Assembly: GCF_000002235.5 (NCBI RefSeq)
Contig: NW_022145544.1
Coordinates: 784,501-848,500 of the forward strand
DNA: 64,000 bases
DNA from: Strongylocentrotus purpuratus
Lineage: Eukaryota; Echinodermata; Echinoidea; Camarodonta; Strongylocentrotidae
Direction: 5' to 3'
Of the stretch, positions 12,519 through 25,755 are shown in pieces. The first letter of the stretch is position 1, and every line of letters begins with the position of its first letter. Both the position numbers and the translations under genes were made by a program. The notes below the pieces were generated by a model. It worked only from the letters and a program-made list of their open reading frames with translations, searched no databases and was not told where the DNA came from.

Positions 12519-13048
12519 CTAATACTCTTTTCACACTGGTTTTGCTTAACCCCGTACTTTGCTTAGCCCCGTACTATCCTTAACCCCGGACTATTTTTTT
12601 GGCTTTTCACACTCGCTGTTTTTAGTCCCGTACTAGCGCCTAATTCCGGAATAAGAAAATTCCTGCTGTTCTCACTGCATTTCGTTAACCCCGGATATCG
12701 TGTATGTTATGATTGGACATACCTCGCATCTGGCCAGCTGCGATACGCTCCATTGCGTAGTACCGGACTATTTTTCGTTTCTGTTCTCATTCATTTGCTT
12801 AGCACCGCAATTGCGGGGTTAGCAGGAGTTAGCACCACAATTGCGGAGTTAGCCCTGCTATTTTGCAGGGTTAGTTAACCCCGTACTATAGGTGGGGTTA
12901 GCCAACTTTAGCCCACTTTGGTAAAACCAGTCTGAACAGAAAGTGGAATAGGCTTAACCCCGTACTATAGGTGGGGCTAAGACCCCCCCTTAACCCCACC
13001 TATAGTACGGGGTTAAGCAAAATATTGCCAGTGTGAAAACAGTATTAG
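12519..13048. mobile_element. 530-bp inverted-repeat transposon with internal palindromic motif
   Basis: The left end CTAATACTCTTTTCACACTG is mirrored at the right end by CAGTGTGAAAACAGTATTAG with a single mismatch. The inverted repeat continues inward (TTTTGCTTAACCCCGTACT against AGTACGGGGTTAAGCAAAAT). The interior repeats CCCCGTACTATAGGTGGGG-type segments in both orientations. There is no open frame of note, so it is non-autonomous. Confidence 0.85.
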
Positions 13049-13511
13049 TGTTTGTTACAGTACATAATGTTAAATCGTATACAGAAAGCTCTTGCATAAA
13101 TACTGCCTCAGTGACTTGAAAATATGATTTTAAGAATGATTTATAAAAAAGAACAAAGAAGAACATATAAAATATAATTCAAGGCCAAGAGTTTTCCTTG
13201 TATTGTGTGAGTTTGTCGACCCACAGACAAATAATTTGTAATTGCATGCAAACTCACGTGGAAGCTACACGTAATTGGATGGTTGTAACACAATTTCATT
13301 TCGCCAGCCTCCAAGCAAGAACCCTATACCCTGTCAGAATTTGATTCTGCCTCCCATATTTCATCTGCAAAACAAAATTACAATTGCTATGACTTCTGCA
13401 TCCCTGGTTGTATTCTTTGCCCTGCTCTTGTGTCCATTGCCCTCTGTGTGTGCACAGATTTGAAAGCCTATAAATAGAATCCTTCTCCGAAGTAAAAATG
13501 GGGAGTGCTCC

Positions 13512-14158
13512 CTTATGGAAATTGGTGCAAGCTTGCCGCGAGCTTGCAGTGCAAGCTTGCAGCAAGCTTGATCTGTGAGCTTGTTTCAAGCTCGCCTGCG
13601 AGCTTGTTTCAAGCTCGTTACTAGCTTGCAGGGTTCCAAAAATGCAAATGAGTTTATCTGTCAGCCAATCAAAACAGAGGAAATATATTTTCAGGTCTAA
13701 CAATCTGCAAGCTTGCAAGCTTGCCTGCGAGCTTGCTGTGAGCTTGCCTGTAAGCTTGCAGCAAGCTTGTTGCGAGCTTGCAAGCTTGCAGATTGTTAGA
13801 TCTGAAAATATATTTCCTCTGTTTTGATTGGCTGACAGATGAACTCATTTGCATTTTTGGAACCCTGCAAGCTAGTAACGAGCTTGAAACAAGCTCGCGG
13901 CAAGCTTGAAACAAGCTCACACAGCAAGCTTGCAGATATTGAATTATATTTGCAGGTCTAAAAATCTGCAAGCTTGCGCAAGCTCGCAAGCTGGTAAAAA
14001 AAGAGAAGCGTGCAATCTTGCAGCGAGCTGGCGGCGAGCTTGCATGCTTTTGCAAGCTTGCGTGGTAAAAAATCCAAATGGTACCCTCCTCAGCCAATTA
14101 CAAAATATGCAAGCTTGATGTTAGCTCGTCGCAAGCTTGCCGCAAGCTTGCTACAAAT
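13512..14158. repeat. CAAGCTTG palindrome array with a large inverted repeat
   Basis: Dozens of CAAGCTTG / GCAAGCTTGC / GAGCTTG words alternate in both orientations. The block contains a long hairpin: a left arm of about 13575-13738 (through GGTTCCAAAAATGCAAATGA at 13632 and CAAAACAGAGGAAATATATT) pairs with a right arm of about 13757-13920. The arms are roughly 165 bp each with few mismatches around a CAAGCTTG-rich centre. Open frames on both strands (up to 142 residues) consist of Gln/Ala/Cys/Ser/Leu repeats generated by the array and should not be called genes. It may be the core of a fold-back transposon. Confidence 0.8.
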
Positions 14159-15703
14159 TAAATGGAATAATAGTAACAGTATGGACAATAACATTGACAG
14201 AGATCTACAAAAGATACATCATATATGTATCAACTGGTTTTAATGTTACCTGAGTTTTAAGTACATTTCAATGACATTGTAGTGCTGCAGCTAGACTTCT
14301 GAACACTTTTGATATCTCTATAAAAAAAAATTCCCTCTCAAAAATGAAAGAAAATGAAAGGTATTGCCATGGCAAGTCTGGCACAAATTGAATACATAGA
14401 AGTGGAGAAAATTTGTTCCCGAAAGACCTGTCGGTGCCATCTTTTTTGGGGGAAAAAACACATAGGTCTAGTCTACATAGTATAAAACCTATAGACTACC
14501 TTTTCACAAATGATGTAAAAACATACACGCACGCACGTCAACACAAACACACACACACTCAGAGACACAAACGGGGTTGAACAAAATGCAGATAATGGAT
14601 TTTGTTGAATCATTTTTTTCTCTCCCACTTTACCTTTGTTACCCGTTTACCACATGCACACACATAGATCTACCCTTAGAATCAGGGCAAAAACTAAAAC
14701 ACACACACTACATGTATACAAACAAAGAGGTAGAGAGATAGACTGAGAAATTGCGTCCAGAGCCGTTTCAGATTATACTAGATCTAGAATTAGAAGTTAT
14801 ATAACTAGTCTAGACCTGGTCCTGGTCTAGACCTAGACCAGCTTAAACCAGAGACTATCGCCCACACTGACCCTGTCAAATTCAAAATTGCCCTGACGTC
14901 CCCCCATCTACAAACTAATACACCCTACCCGTTAAGTTAAAACTCAGACGAGTATCTTGGAGGACCATGATCAAGTACCAAGTAGGCTACCTACTAGTAC
15001 TAGATCTACCTAGAGGCTAGACTAGTCTAGCTAGTTTAACTAACATTTTTTTGGTGATGTGGGACTGAGTCTGAGTTTTACATTATTTAATGAAAAATTA
15101 TCAAATTATTACAATTTTCCTGTTTTATTTTCATTTTAATATTGCTTTCCAGAGATTTATATGTTAAATGTTGTTGTGAATTATTATAATGTAAGTGCAA
15201 TATCTCACAGTACTTACCATTTTGAAGTTGATTCACACTTGACCAGTTCACAAAATGTTCAACAAAACTTTGAACCAACCACAGAAAATGAACTATCTTG
15301 GAATGGCCAATAGAGGGCGCATGACATTTTTCTGATTAGGACCTTGTTGGGAGTGTTATCTTTGGAAGTCAATAACTTTTTAGTTAGAGAAGTAATGAAT
15401 ATGAAATTTTCACAGTGTAATAAATGAATATAAATGCATTTTTTAAAGTAATTCTTTAGGATTTTCATTGTTTCCTCTTTTTTTTACAGATACAAACAAA
15501 AAGTGATAAATTATGATTTTAGTGAAAAAAGTCAAAAAATTACATTTTAAACCCTAAAAAAAGGTTCAAAATATCATCAAATATTATAAATATTCATATC
15601 ATGTGATAGATAATTTCATTATCTTTCCTTAAACACAACATTCATTAAAATTGAGGCTCTTTTTAACAAATGACATGTAAAAAACAACTGTTAGGCAAAA
15701 TCA

Positions 15704-15727
15704 GGGTCAAATAAAGGTCATTGACCT
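15704..15727 (+). promoter_or_regulatory. Composite nuclear-receptor-like half-site cluster
   Basis: GGGTCA (15704-15709) and AGGTCA (15715-15720) form a direct repeat with 5-base spacing. The second half-site is followed after one base by TGACCT (15722-15727), which makes an inverted repeat with one-base spacing. DR5 is a retinoic-acid-receptor arrangement and IR1 an FXR/ecdysone-receptor arrangement. The motif match is visible; function is conjecture. Confidence 0.25.
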
Positions 15728-16329
15728 CTGAAATCAGGCTCCACCACCCACAACACACAAGACATCACTTTTCAGACATGTCTTAGGATGTTTTATCCAA
15801 AAATTAAAACAAAACACTTGGTCTTTTTTGTCAAAGAAATTCAAGCAGGCTCTTGGACTATTAGTTTTGCTTTTGTTTAAGAATGTAGTTTTTGAATCAA
15901 ATCGTTTTCCTGCTAGATTTTAGCAAGGTTTGTTTAAACGCTCATTTAAATTATATATTTCGTTTCAACCATTTTTGTTGACTTTTGCCTGGTCTCTCGT
16001 AAATCACAGTGAAAAAGGAAATAATTTTTAGGGTGTTGGATGGTGTGCCTTTTTGTACAGTGAAAAGTGAGTCATGATGCGATATTTAATGTTTGTTTTA
16101 TGATCATCCATCTTTAATCCTTTTTCAAAGGTATAATGCGCTATAAGAACTGTACTATTATTATTATATGTGTATATGATCATACAAAGATCCCCTATTT
16201 TATACCTCATTAGCAAAGAATCAAAGGTTTTGAGATAATTATTGAACAATTTAATTGTGCATATAAACTTTTGTGCTGTATGTTTACAGTAACAATAATT
16301 TGGTCATAGATGGGGTTTGTCCATAGCAT

Positions 16330-16790
16330 CTGACATAAGTTTGCGGCAAGCTTGCCAGGGCTTTAGATTGCACCCCAGCAAGCCCCGCAAGCTTGCAGGG
16401 CATACACTGTCAGCCTGCAAGATTGCCAGGGCTTTAGATTGCGCTCCTGCAAGCTTGCAGGGATATCCTCTTTGTCTGCAAGCTTGCAAGAGCTTTAGTT
16501 TGCGCCCCTGCAATGTCCGCAAGCTTGCTGCAAGCTTGCAGGGCATACACTGTCGGCCTGTAAGATTGCAAGGGCTTTAGATTGCGCCCCTGCAAGCTTG
16601 CAGGGATATCCTCTTGGCCTGCAAGCTTGCAGCAAGCTTGCATGAATATCTCTCTTTGCCTGCAAGCTTGCAGCAAGATTGCTGTAAGATTGCGCGCAAG
16701 TTTTGCAAGCTTAAATTTGTAATGCAATCTTATTAAGCTTGCCGCAAGCTTCTAACAAGCTTGTAACAAGCTTGCCGCAAGCTTAAGTTT
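16330..16790. repeat. Second CAAGCTTG array with 143-bp higher-order repeat
   Basis: GCAAGCTTGC words are interleaved with TTTAGATTGCGCCCCTGCA and GGGATATCCTCTT phrases. GGGCATACACTGTC occurs with a spacing of 143 bp (CATACACTGT at 16401 and 16544), showing a higher-order tandem repeat. It shares its core word with the 13.5-14.2 kb block. Open frames here are repeat-derived. Confidence 0.8.
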
Positions 16791-17820
16791 CTGTAAGGGC
16801 TTGGCGGTGGAGGAAGCGCAGCATTGCGTGCAGTGTGTTTGCTTGTCAGAAACAAAGCTGTGTTCCATCAATTCAAAATATGGTGTACATCAGTACAGAC
16901 AGCAAACTGGTACTGATTTTATGGTATTGTTCTTACTGTTGTGCTGTCAATTCATGTCTCAAGTAGGCCGATGATTTATGCCATGTTGATTTGAAATTGA
17001 TCTGTATTCCTTGATATGCTTGTTATGAAAAATAATGATCTTGAATGTGATATGTAATATGCTACCCAGTCATAAAAGGTATTGGCCTATCTTGGTTAAA
17101 TTATGTGGTAAACATTGCATGGCAGTATCCATATCACTAACTACTATGGTGAGCATTGAAGGGAGAGTATTTATCAAAAGATACAAGGAATGAACAGAAT
17201 CTTTCATCTGTATTCATTTTGTTCTCTTTAACTTGGCAAAAGATTGAAAACACTGAAAAAAACAAGTGCAAATGAGAGGCTGCTTTGGCGGTAAAGACTA
17301 CAAAAATTGAGAGCAAGGTATTATTGAGTTTCACTTCTTAGCCAATTTGCCCTACTCGGCTCCCCTGGTCTCTTTACCTGTGCCCCTCCCGTTATGAGGC
17401 AGAGAAATTCTGCCATGTAAATGATCATTTGAAACCCTCGTAGAGTGTCGTCCTCGCGGTGCAATCAGATTTGTCTGGCGCCAGCCAACACATTTACCGA
17501 TCGTCCTATAAGCGGCGGCATCAAATGGCGATGACCCTCTCCCGCAGTCTTCATTAGCTCTGTGAAAAAGTTATTGCCTAATTCTGGTTGTTTTGTGTCG
17601 CAAGCTTGTAGATATATAATGACTGATAAAGCATGCGAGATGGACATTTATGTGAGCTCAAACGGCAGGTTCCTCATTGGGCTCTTGTTAGCATTGAAAT
17701 CATATCCATGGCATCATTACATGTAGTCGATACTCACTTATAATACATTTTTCTCCATGAGGCAACCTATGATATTGGTTTGTCCTTTGTAGATGCCCAG
17801 AGTGAGTTTGACGCTTACTA

Positions 17821-17837
17821 CCCCCCCCCCCCCCCCC
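17821..17837. repeat. C17 homopolymer
   Basis: An uninterrupted run of 17 C, one of many C/G runs in the window. Confidence 0.9.
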
Positions 17838-20687
17838 TCCTTTTCCATCCAAAAGGTCTTGCAATGCCTCTGCATGTCAAGAGGCCTTTTAGGGGTAGGT
17901 GACATGGGGGGACAACCAATGTACTTTGGAATACGCAGGATTTACAAAGAATTAGGAATGTAGGACGAATAGCATTTTAAAGTATTATAGGAAAAGGATT
18001 GGAAGATTTTCACATTCTCCAAATCTTTATCCAGCTTTAGAGCAGAGATCTCAATCTACCTGACTAGTGTACAGAGAGAGAGCGTGGGCGAAATTCCTCG
18101 AGTTAGCTGCTTCCCAAATGAATATTGATGGATGATGTGTGGAATTTTTCTGTAAATCACAAAATATTTTGTGCCATAAATCTTTGTCCTCTTCATATTA
18201 GAGAAGAGTCACAGTGCATGCCTTTTAGCTTTGCCTCTCGAATATCAAGAGAAGCCACGACATTAATGCCTCTTTCCACACTTAAGATTTTTTAAAGAAG
18301 TAAATAAGATGTACCTTTACCCCTAAGAGACAGGGCTTCAAAGAAACTTATTTTTTATTGGGACTCTGGATTGCAATTAAGGGTCTTCGTGCATTACAGT
18401 GTAGGTCCCAGTTTCAATTCATAAATAATTAGGGGGCTCCACAGTTAACATTTTGGGGCCCATGTGCCCTGGGCCCTGTAATAAATAATAATTGCAACTA
18501 ATCGCAACTATTCATAAAAGATAGGAGACTGTAAACTTGCGATTGATTAAAGGACTTGCTATTGAATCGGATCAATGGCAACCTTTTTATAAGACGGGAC
18601 CCAGGGTATAAGGTATCCCACAAAGATTGATGGCTCGTAACATGTAGTTTAATACATGCATGTGTATTAGTCCAATGATAAAACAAATGCAAGAGTATAT
18701 AGGTTACATTATAATTGCTCCACTTTGTTGTACTGTACATCATGAGGGTAATCAATTTCATTTCTTTTCAAGCCATGACCCCTTTTCTGGCCCTCACTAT
18801 TAATTAATATAATCAACTCTGAAACAGACTAGCGTCGCCAGCAGGTTATGTATGCATGCTTGTAGATCAGGTACCGAACAACGGAACAATGCACTTTGAA
18901 GCTGTGGGTATGGAAATCCCATTATAACAATTCACTTCTGTGAGGGCTGCGCTTGTTAGTGTCAGCCCGATAATGATTCCATATTGGGGAACACTTTTAT
19001 TATAAACAGCAACCCAATTAGGAATGCCCCTGCTTGGTTTTGGTGGTTGGGAGGGAGGGTTGTTCAGGTTCTTGCCCCCGACTCCATCCATAATCACCAA
19101 GTTCTGACTATGCCCGAAACTCGTCAGTAGAATCTGAACCCTTTGTGTGTCACGGATGGCAAGTCCTGCCCAAGAACCAGAATGTTTTATTAAAGTTCTT
19201 AGAATGGATTTTTTTGTGGTACCTTTAACAGAAACAAGTACCTTTACATGTCCTTGCCTTTATCATTTATGAAATGTGATTTGCCTGTGTGACTGCTGAA
19301 CTAGCCTTCCCCTTCTCCCCTTGGTCCAATATGCCATCGTTGGGATGTATTTTTTTTTTTTTTAAATCCCCTGAGGAAGGAAAACTAATAGTTTATATTT
19401 TACTTAATGGGTGCTCTAATTTTCTTAGAAAGCACCATCTTGGCAGCCTGCCATTTGAAATTCTGTTCTTCGGATTCGAGAAATCCTCCTCAACCATGTT
19501 TACAGTGTAGCTCATATACGGGTATGTGCTTTTGACCTCTAGTTGGATGCATGCACTTTTTTGTCAGGCTATATTTAAACATTGGATGTTAATTATTCAC
19601 TACATGAAGCGATAGGTTGGTTAGTGTAGCTGAACCCATGCTGTAGATTTAATTATTATTTAGAGTGAGTTACCAGGAACGCACTTCATGGACCTGTTCG
19701 CATCACACATATAGTATTTGGAAAGTCTACTAACAGACTTATTTTTTCTCGCTTGCAAATTATGTATTGATACTGTACATGTACATTCCTTCAATGAAAT
19801 GTATTGTGAGTGAAGGCATACATTCACATGAACACTGTGTGAACAGTTATGAATTTTTAAGTTTAGAAGTTTCATGATTTCATCCATAGCTTCTGGCCTT
19901 GAAAAGAAACATTTGCAGTTCATCTTTTATTCTTAATGTAACTTTTACTACATTGTACGCTTTCTATTGAATACTACTAATACCTAAATTGATACCCTAT
20001 AGCAACTCTTACCTATTTGACAAAGTAGCTTTTGGAGCAGTTGTTGCCAGGGTATGTTTTGGATCATCGATCAAGTATTTATTGTAAATCATGGATGTAC
20101 ATCTTCTGCTAGGTTACTGATCTTGAACGTCTAGAGCCTAACAACCTTTATTTAGTGCCCGCCTGTGGAGAAAGGCCAGGGATAGACCTTGAACTTCAAA
20201 GAATGAGACAGTTTTTTTGTTATGTGGTACTTTTACACTTTGACTTAATCATGAAAGAAGTTGAACTATTTATTACATTGTCTGTAGATTTTGAGCAATA
20301 ACATCCCTGAAAATTTGAAATATGCACAATAGTATGGGGGGGGGGAAATGAGTTTGATTTTGATAAGAAGTATAACATTTCTGCGAGCTGAAATGGCTTG
20401 ATTTTTGAAGGCAAATGCATCGTGCTGCGCTCGTCCATTAGCTGCTGTAGTAGGGAGCAATAATAATAAAATCAATACAATTATGATAATGTTTCTAGGC
20501 CTATAGGGCTTTCTGGTCATTGACTTTGGTTCATAATTAAATGTCAAAACTAATGCTGTAATCCATCGTGAAGCCTTCTTTCTGTAGCATAATTTATATT
20601 TCAGCCATATTAATCACAATCCAAATTTTGCCAATGAATCTGCAAAAGGACAATAAAAACCAACTTCATATACTACATGTCCACCAA

Positions 20688-20690
<3 letters not shown>

Positions 20691-20722
<32 letters not shown>

Positions 20723-20732
20723 TTGTCTCTTT
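20691..20732. repeat. CT simple repeat
   Basis: CTCTCT tract with minor interruptions, continuing into a T/C-rich segment to about 20745. Confidence 0.9.
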
Positions 20733-21927
20733 TTCTTTCTCTGTTGCTCCTGTTTGTATCATTGAAAAGCTCTTCTATCTAATTAGTGTTGCTTTTCATT
20801 AGCCTGTATGTACACTGTAAGTTTGAGTAGCAACGTACATAATGTCAACTCCATGATGTGATTACCCATGGACTCAAGCGTACATCTGGTACATTGTAGG
20901 ACTAGGAGGCATAGCTGGCCGCTTGCCTTTGTTTACGTTTGGGCTGGTGTAATAACACCAACACAATTTGACCGTGTAAATGGAGCTCTTTGCTTGGCCA
21001 GTCAGCTAGCTACCCAGCCAGCCCGCTACCCCTGAGTGGGTGCTGGTCACTATAATATCTAGAGTAGATCTAAAGCAACCTGCTTTGTAGTGACAGAGTT
21101 GATTGGATATGATAATTTAACACTTCTTCTGCTCTTAGAAGGTGTGTACTAAAATGTACCCATTGCTAAACATGGGCTAGGGGATAGCGTTGTGAAAGAA
21201 ATATGAGAAGAAAATAGGAATACAAAAAGTACCAAAACTGTAGCTTTTACGTTTAGGTCTATATCCATGATAACAAAAAGTACATGTATTGGATTCAGAT
21301 AGGGAACTTAGTAGTAGGTACTCTGCAATCAACATCAAATATGTATGTGATGCAGTGGGGTTTTTCTCAACGGTTTCCTTAAATAAAAATGTATGTATCA
21401 ATTTGAAATTCATCTGAAGCAATATTACTTCAAAAAATACATTCTGTTACAAATCAAACAAACTTGATTTGTTTAACATTACTCTTTAAAATCAACATTT
21501 CAGTAACATTCTTGTGAGTAGAATTATTGCATAGCATCCATATATCATCAATTTCTCAGGTCTATGCACAATTGACATTCAATATTTCCCACTGTGAAAT
21601 TCCCTTTGTGAATTCCTTCTTCTTCCTGTACTTTGATACATAATTTCTGCAAAATTTCCCATTAACAACAATGGCAAAGTTTCTTTGGTATGAGTCATCA
21701 CATGTTCAATTGTGCATGGCTTGTTCTGTGACCTCAAAAGGTGTTATAAATGTGCACATGTGCTTGCATACTCGTACATGAACGTAGTGAAGTACCAATG
21801 AATTTCAATCAGGGGATTGCCTTTTTCCACTACTAGGTGATAAAGGAATGTTAAGTAAAATTGCCACACCCTCTAACCAGGCAATATTGTTTGTAGAAAG
21901 GAATTATCTATTCAGGATTTCAGGCTA

Positions 21928-21965
21928 CCCCCCCCCCCCCCCAAAAAAAAAAAAAAAAAAAAAAA
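21928..21965. repeat. C15-A23 compound homopolymer
   Basis: Fifteen C are followed directly by 23 A. This may be a fused pair of slippage tracts or a retroposed poly-A tail next to a C-run. No element body is evident upstream. Confidence 0.85.
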
Positions 21966-23047
21966 TGATAACAATGATTTTGTAAGCAGTTTATTTGCAT
22001 AGGTTACATGTACATGTATCTACTAAGTAAAGCATATTTCTAGTTCATGGCTTAAGTGTAAATATGAATGAATATAGGTTAATTTTACATATAAATCATA
22101 CGTAAACTTATCAAAAGCCATTGATTAATGAGTTTTTATATTAAAAAATAAGCATTTTAATTTTGGCATAAACTCATCTTGTTGAGGTAACTTAGGTCAA
22201 GCAACCCCAGGATAACTAGGAGTGCATTGATTTACCACCTTGGTGTGGCTGAAATATGACTAAATTAGGTAGGGCATCGCGGAAATGAAATTGGGTAAGG
22301 GCTAATTACGTTAAGGGTAACCATCTTATGGAAATTTCATCCTGTTAGCTAATGATTGTAAATATAGAGAATATGGTAGTATCATTTTTGTTTCTGAATA
22401 ATATAGTGAACCTCTTCTTCAGGAAAGAAAACAAGTAGCAGATTGTCAATTTGATGATGATCTACCCAAACTTCAAAAGTCCAAATTATGTTGTTGATTG
22501 ACATGGTTCTGTGATTTCTCTATTTAAGTTTATGCATAAGTGTTTGCAAACTAATTTAAATGAAAAGAGGAAAAGAGGAATTTATCCCATAAATGCAGGA
22601 AATATACTTTTTGAGTGCTCCAATTAATATTGACACTAAAATAGTACGATATGGATCAGTACTTATTTTCACATTTCTGTGAGCCCTCATGAGAATTGTG
22701 ACAGCATGGAACTAGATTTCTACATGTATGGTAATTAAATATTTAGCTCAATGGGTTATTAAATTTTCTGTATACCTTAAATTATCTAATTAGTAAATTT
22801 ATATTTATTTCAGGATTGGAGAAAAAAAACAGGATTACACAATGTGATGTACACGTACATTGTACCATCAAAATATGTACAGCAATGCAAACTGCAAGAT
22901 TACTTCAAGATTTTTCTCTGAAACCAATTCTGTTTTAACTGCATGCACATGAATTTCTGGGACAGACTGCTTCAGTTGCCCGCATGAATTTAAGCAGGCT
23001 TTTAATCAAAGATGCACCCAAGAGTCTCTTCTGATTGAGGAGCTGTC

Positions 23048-23112
23048 AAGAGAAGAGAAGAGAAGAGAAGAGAGGAGAGGAGAGGAGAGGAGAGGAGAGG
23101 AGAGGAGAGGAG
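23048..23112. repeat. GAGAA/GAGAG pentanucleotide purine tract
   Basis: Repeats of AGAAG change into repeats of GAGAG/GGAGA, all purine on the + strand for over 60 bp. Such mirror-symmetric purine tracts can adopt triplex (H-DNA) form under strain. The minus-strand open frame ending in Ser/Leu/Phe repeats is an artefact of this tract. Confidence 0.9.
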
Positions 23113-25567
23113 GGGTGATGAGGAGGATGTGTGCTTGTTATATGGATGAAGGACTGATGAGATAATTTAGAGATGAAATCAGGCCAGAGACACAATTCGT
23201 CTGTTGCTCTCCAGATGTCAGCTTCTAAAGCCTCTCCAGTTTGTTGAACTTGCATACCTGTCCCAACTGGACCATCTCCTGCCATGCTTTGAGTGAAGTT
23301 CAGATTCAAATTCACATGTTAATTATCAATTGGCATGTAATTTCTTTGTGTTCTACCCTTCTACATGTACATTGGTATTTCCAAAATGGATTGATGAAGA
23401 CAAAAATATGAAATCTAAATGTTGACCCTGTTGAAATATCCTGAAACTGTATTACCTTTTTGGGATTGAAATAAAGGTTCTGCTTTTTATGTTTTTAGCC
23501 AATCTTGTAGGTGCGACTGCTTCACACATGTTATTTGTATTGAAATGCATGCACATGTAGTTCAATGCCATTGGTTAAACAAAAAAAAGTACACGTAGGT
23601 GAAAAGTGCACAAGTATACAAGATAATACAAGTGCTTCGATTTATGTAATAATCATCATTATTATAGGATTATTAGTGTCTGTATAACTAGGAAAACTGC
23701 ATGTTTACCAAAGATGACCATTTTCCACAGTAAACCTACTGGATGATGGCATGCACGTGCAAATGCAGAATTATACACCTGAACATGCTCATGCTGTCCT
23801 TTTTATCCACAAGCTGTATAATGAGATTTAAAACTGATTGCTGTAAACCGCATTTCCTGAGGCATTGCAGTAAGCATCCTTTTCATCTTGCCACATTCCT
23901 TCTTTTTTCTGAAATAAATTTTGCCTATAATGGAGAGGATTTTCTTTTTTAATTTAAAGAAAAGTTCCTTGTAGATTTGCACTTTCTTAGTTGGATTCAT
24001 AGGTGAGTGCACTTTCAAGTTTCAGTCTTTTGGAAAAGAAGATGAAATTGGTAGAGAGATGCTGCGAATAGCTTAGTAAACATATTTTACAATAGTGCGC
24101 TATCCTAAAGTATTGCTATTTAAGATACTAGACCGTTGCATTAGTGAAATATAATGAGATTATGCCATTTAAAGGTATCACATTAAGCAGGATGGATGAT
24201 TGTCCATTCATGAAAGAGAATTACATGCAGCACAAGAAATAAAATAAAAAATGAAGGAGGGACTCTAATGAACATGTACAATAATTGATATATACAAGTA
24301 GAATTTAAACTACATGTTCACTGTATAAGTATCAATAAATAAGAAAGTATTACTGAAGTGGCCTAAAACAACACAAATAATTTCACATTTCTTATATGAT
24401 ACATATTGTGATTTTCTGTAAAAAGTAATATAATAGAACTCACACTGTATATATGCAAACTTGTATACAAGTCAACAAGTCAACAAGTCAAAAAGTCAAA
24501 GAGATTACTTTATTCAAATTTCTGTCATAAAGATTACAATGGATAATTTCAAAAAAAAATCGTTATGACAATAACAACTAGATTATTTATGCAAACCTTA
24601 TCTGGATCTGAGCATATTAAAAGAAATATATCAAAAAGTAAATCTCTGCCCACTCAGAGAAGATGTATCTTTGAAATGGATGATATTTTCATTCATTCTG
24701 TTAATATGAAGTTATCTGTACTGAATCTATAATATACACCTACATGGATATTGCCAAGGTACATGTACTGTACATGTCATTTTGTGAAAGACTATGGAGT
24801 GATGAGAGCTTAATTTCTAATATTCATTAAAACTTATGGAGCTTAAATCATACATGCATTATCATAATAATGGATCACTAATGTGTTTTTGATCACCGAG
24901 TACTCAATTTGCTGAAGTTTTGCTTTCAATTCCTTTATTGTTCCTTCTTTGTTATGATACATGTACATGGTTTGAAGATTGAAGATTTGGATTGAAGTAA
25001 CAAATTTGGTTAGCGTGAGCATGGACCAACATGCAGGTTCAGGGTGTTGGGGAAGTGACTGCTGAACAATCCTCGTCAGAGCATGTTCAGGTCATTCCTG
25101 GTCTATCACACATGACTTGGTCATTGATGGGCCGGAAGAATGTCGGTATGGATGACTGATTAATTGATTCGTTGATTGGTGGATTAACATGTCACAGCAG
25201 AGACCTCCCTCTCTCAAGGATCATAGTCAACATTACAGCCGATCTTAATGACACTAATTGCTCACTAATTGGTACATATTTCATGGCTGAGCAAATATGG
25301 AGGTAACATTGTTGCCCTACTTTGATGGAAAGAGCCCACTGAATATGGGTTTCTGACAATCAGAACTGAACTAGCAGGACCCGTGGAAAATCCACGGGAT
25401 TCTAGGGGAGGGGGCCAAATAGATAGATAGATAGAGGCCTATGTGCTATCCAAATTTTTTAAAGATTATCTTTATGTAGAGAATTTTTATAATATATGCT
25501 GTTTGACCATGAATGGCGCATCGTAAAACAAACTATGTTAGATAGGATCTCGATAATTACTATTTAT

Positions 25568-25755
25568 TTGCATTATTATTGTTGTGATTTCAATGTAGTT
25601 TCATGAAAAGACTACATATGCAGAGGCTTGGATTATGATTATGTTGGCATTGTTCACAAAATGTGTATAATTATTTTCAAAGTAAAGATTTTACGCGAAA
25701 AATCGGACGGTTTGTGCACAAATTGACTCGACTGTGTGTGGGACTGTGAGCGTAG
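25568..25755 (+). repeat. Internal repeat of the Helitron-like element, copy 1
   Basis: This block (containing GATTATGTTGGCAT and AAAGATTTTACGCGAAAA) recurs in direct orientation at about 26676-26896 and, more diverged, in inverted orientation at about 26349-26496. The three copies lie inside one element. Confidence 0.8.

Noticed and set aside
13296..14243. Open frames of up to 142 residues on both strands
   Set aside because: They are translations of the CAAGCTTG palindrome array, with repeated Leu-Gln-Ala-Cys words on either strand, and no family resemblance or splice context.
14760..15040. Dense TCTAGA/CTAGAC/ACTAGT words
   Set aside because: Conspicuous but irregular, with no period or inverted pair that I can define; probably compositional style of this genome.
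18420..18480. GGGCCC-rich palindromic segment (GGGGCCCATGTGCCCTGGGCCC)-like
   Set aside because: It resembles the CAGGGCC-type MITE ends but I could not find a matching partner end, so I do not call an element.
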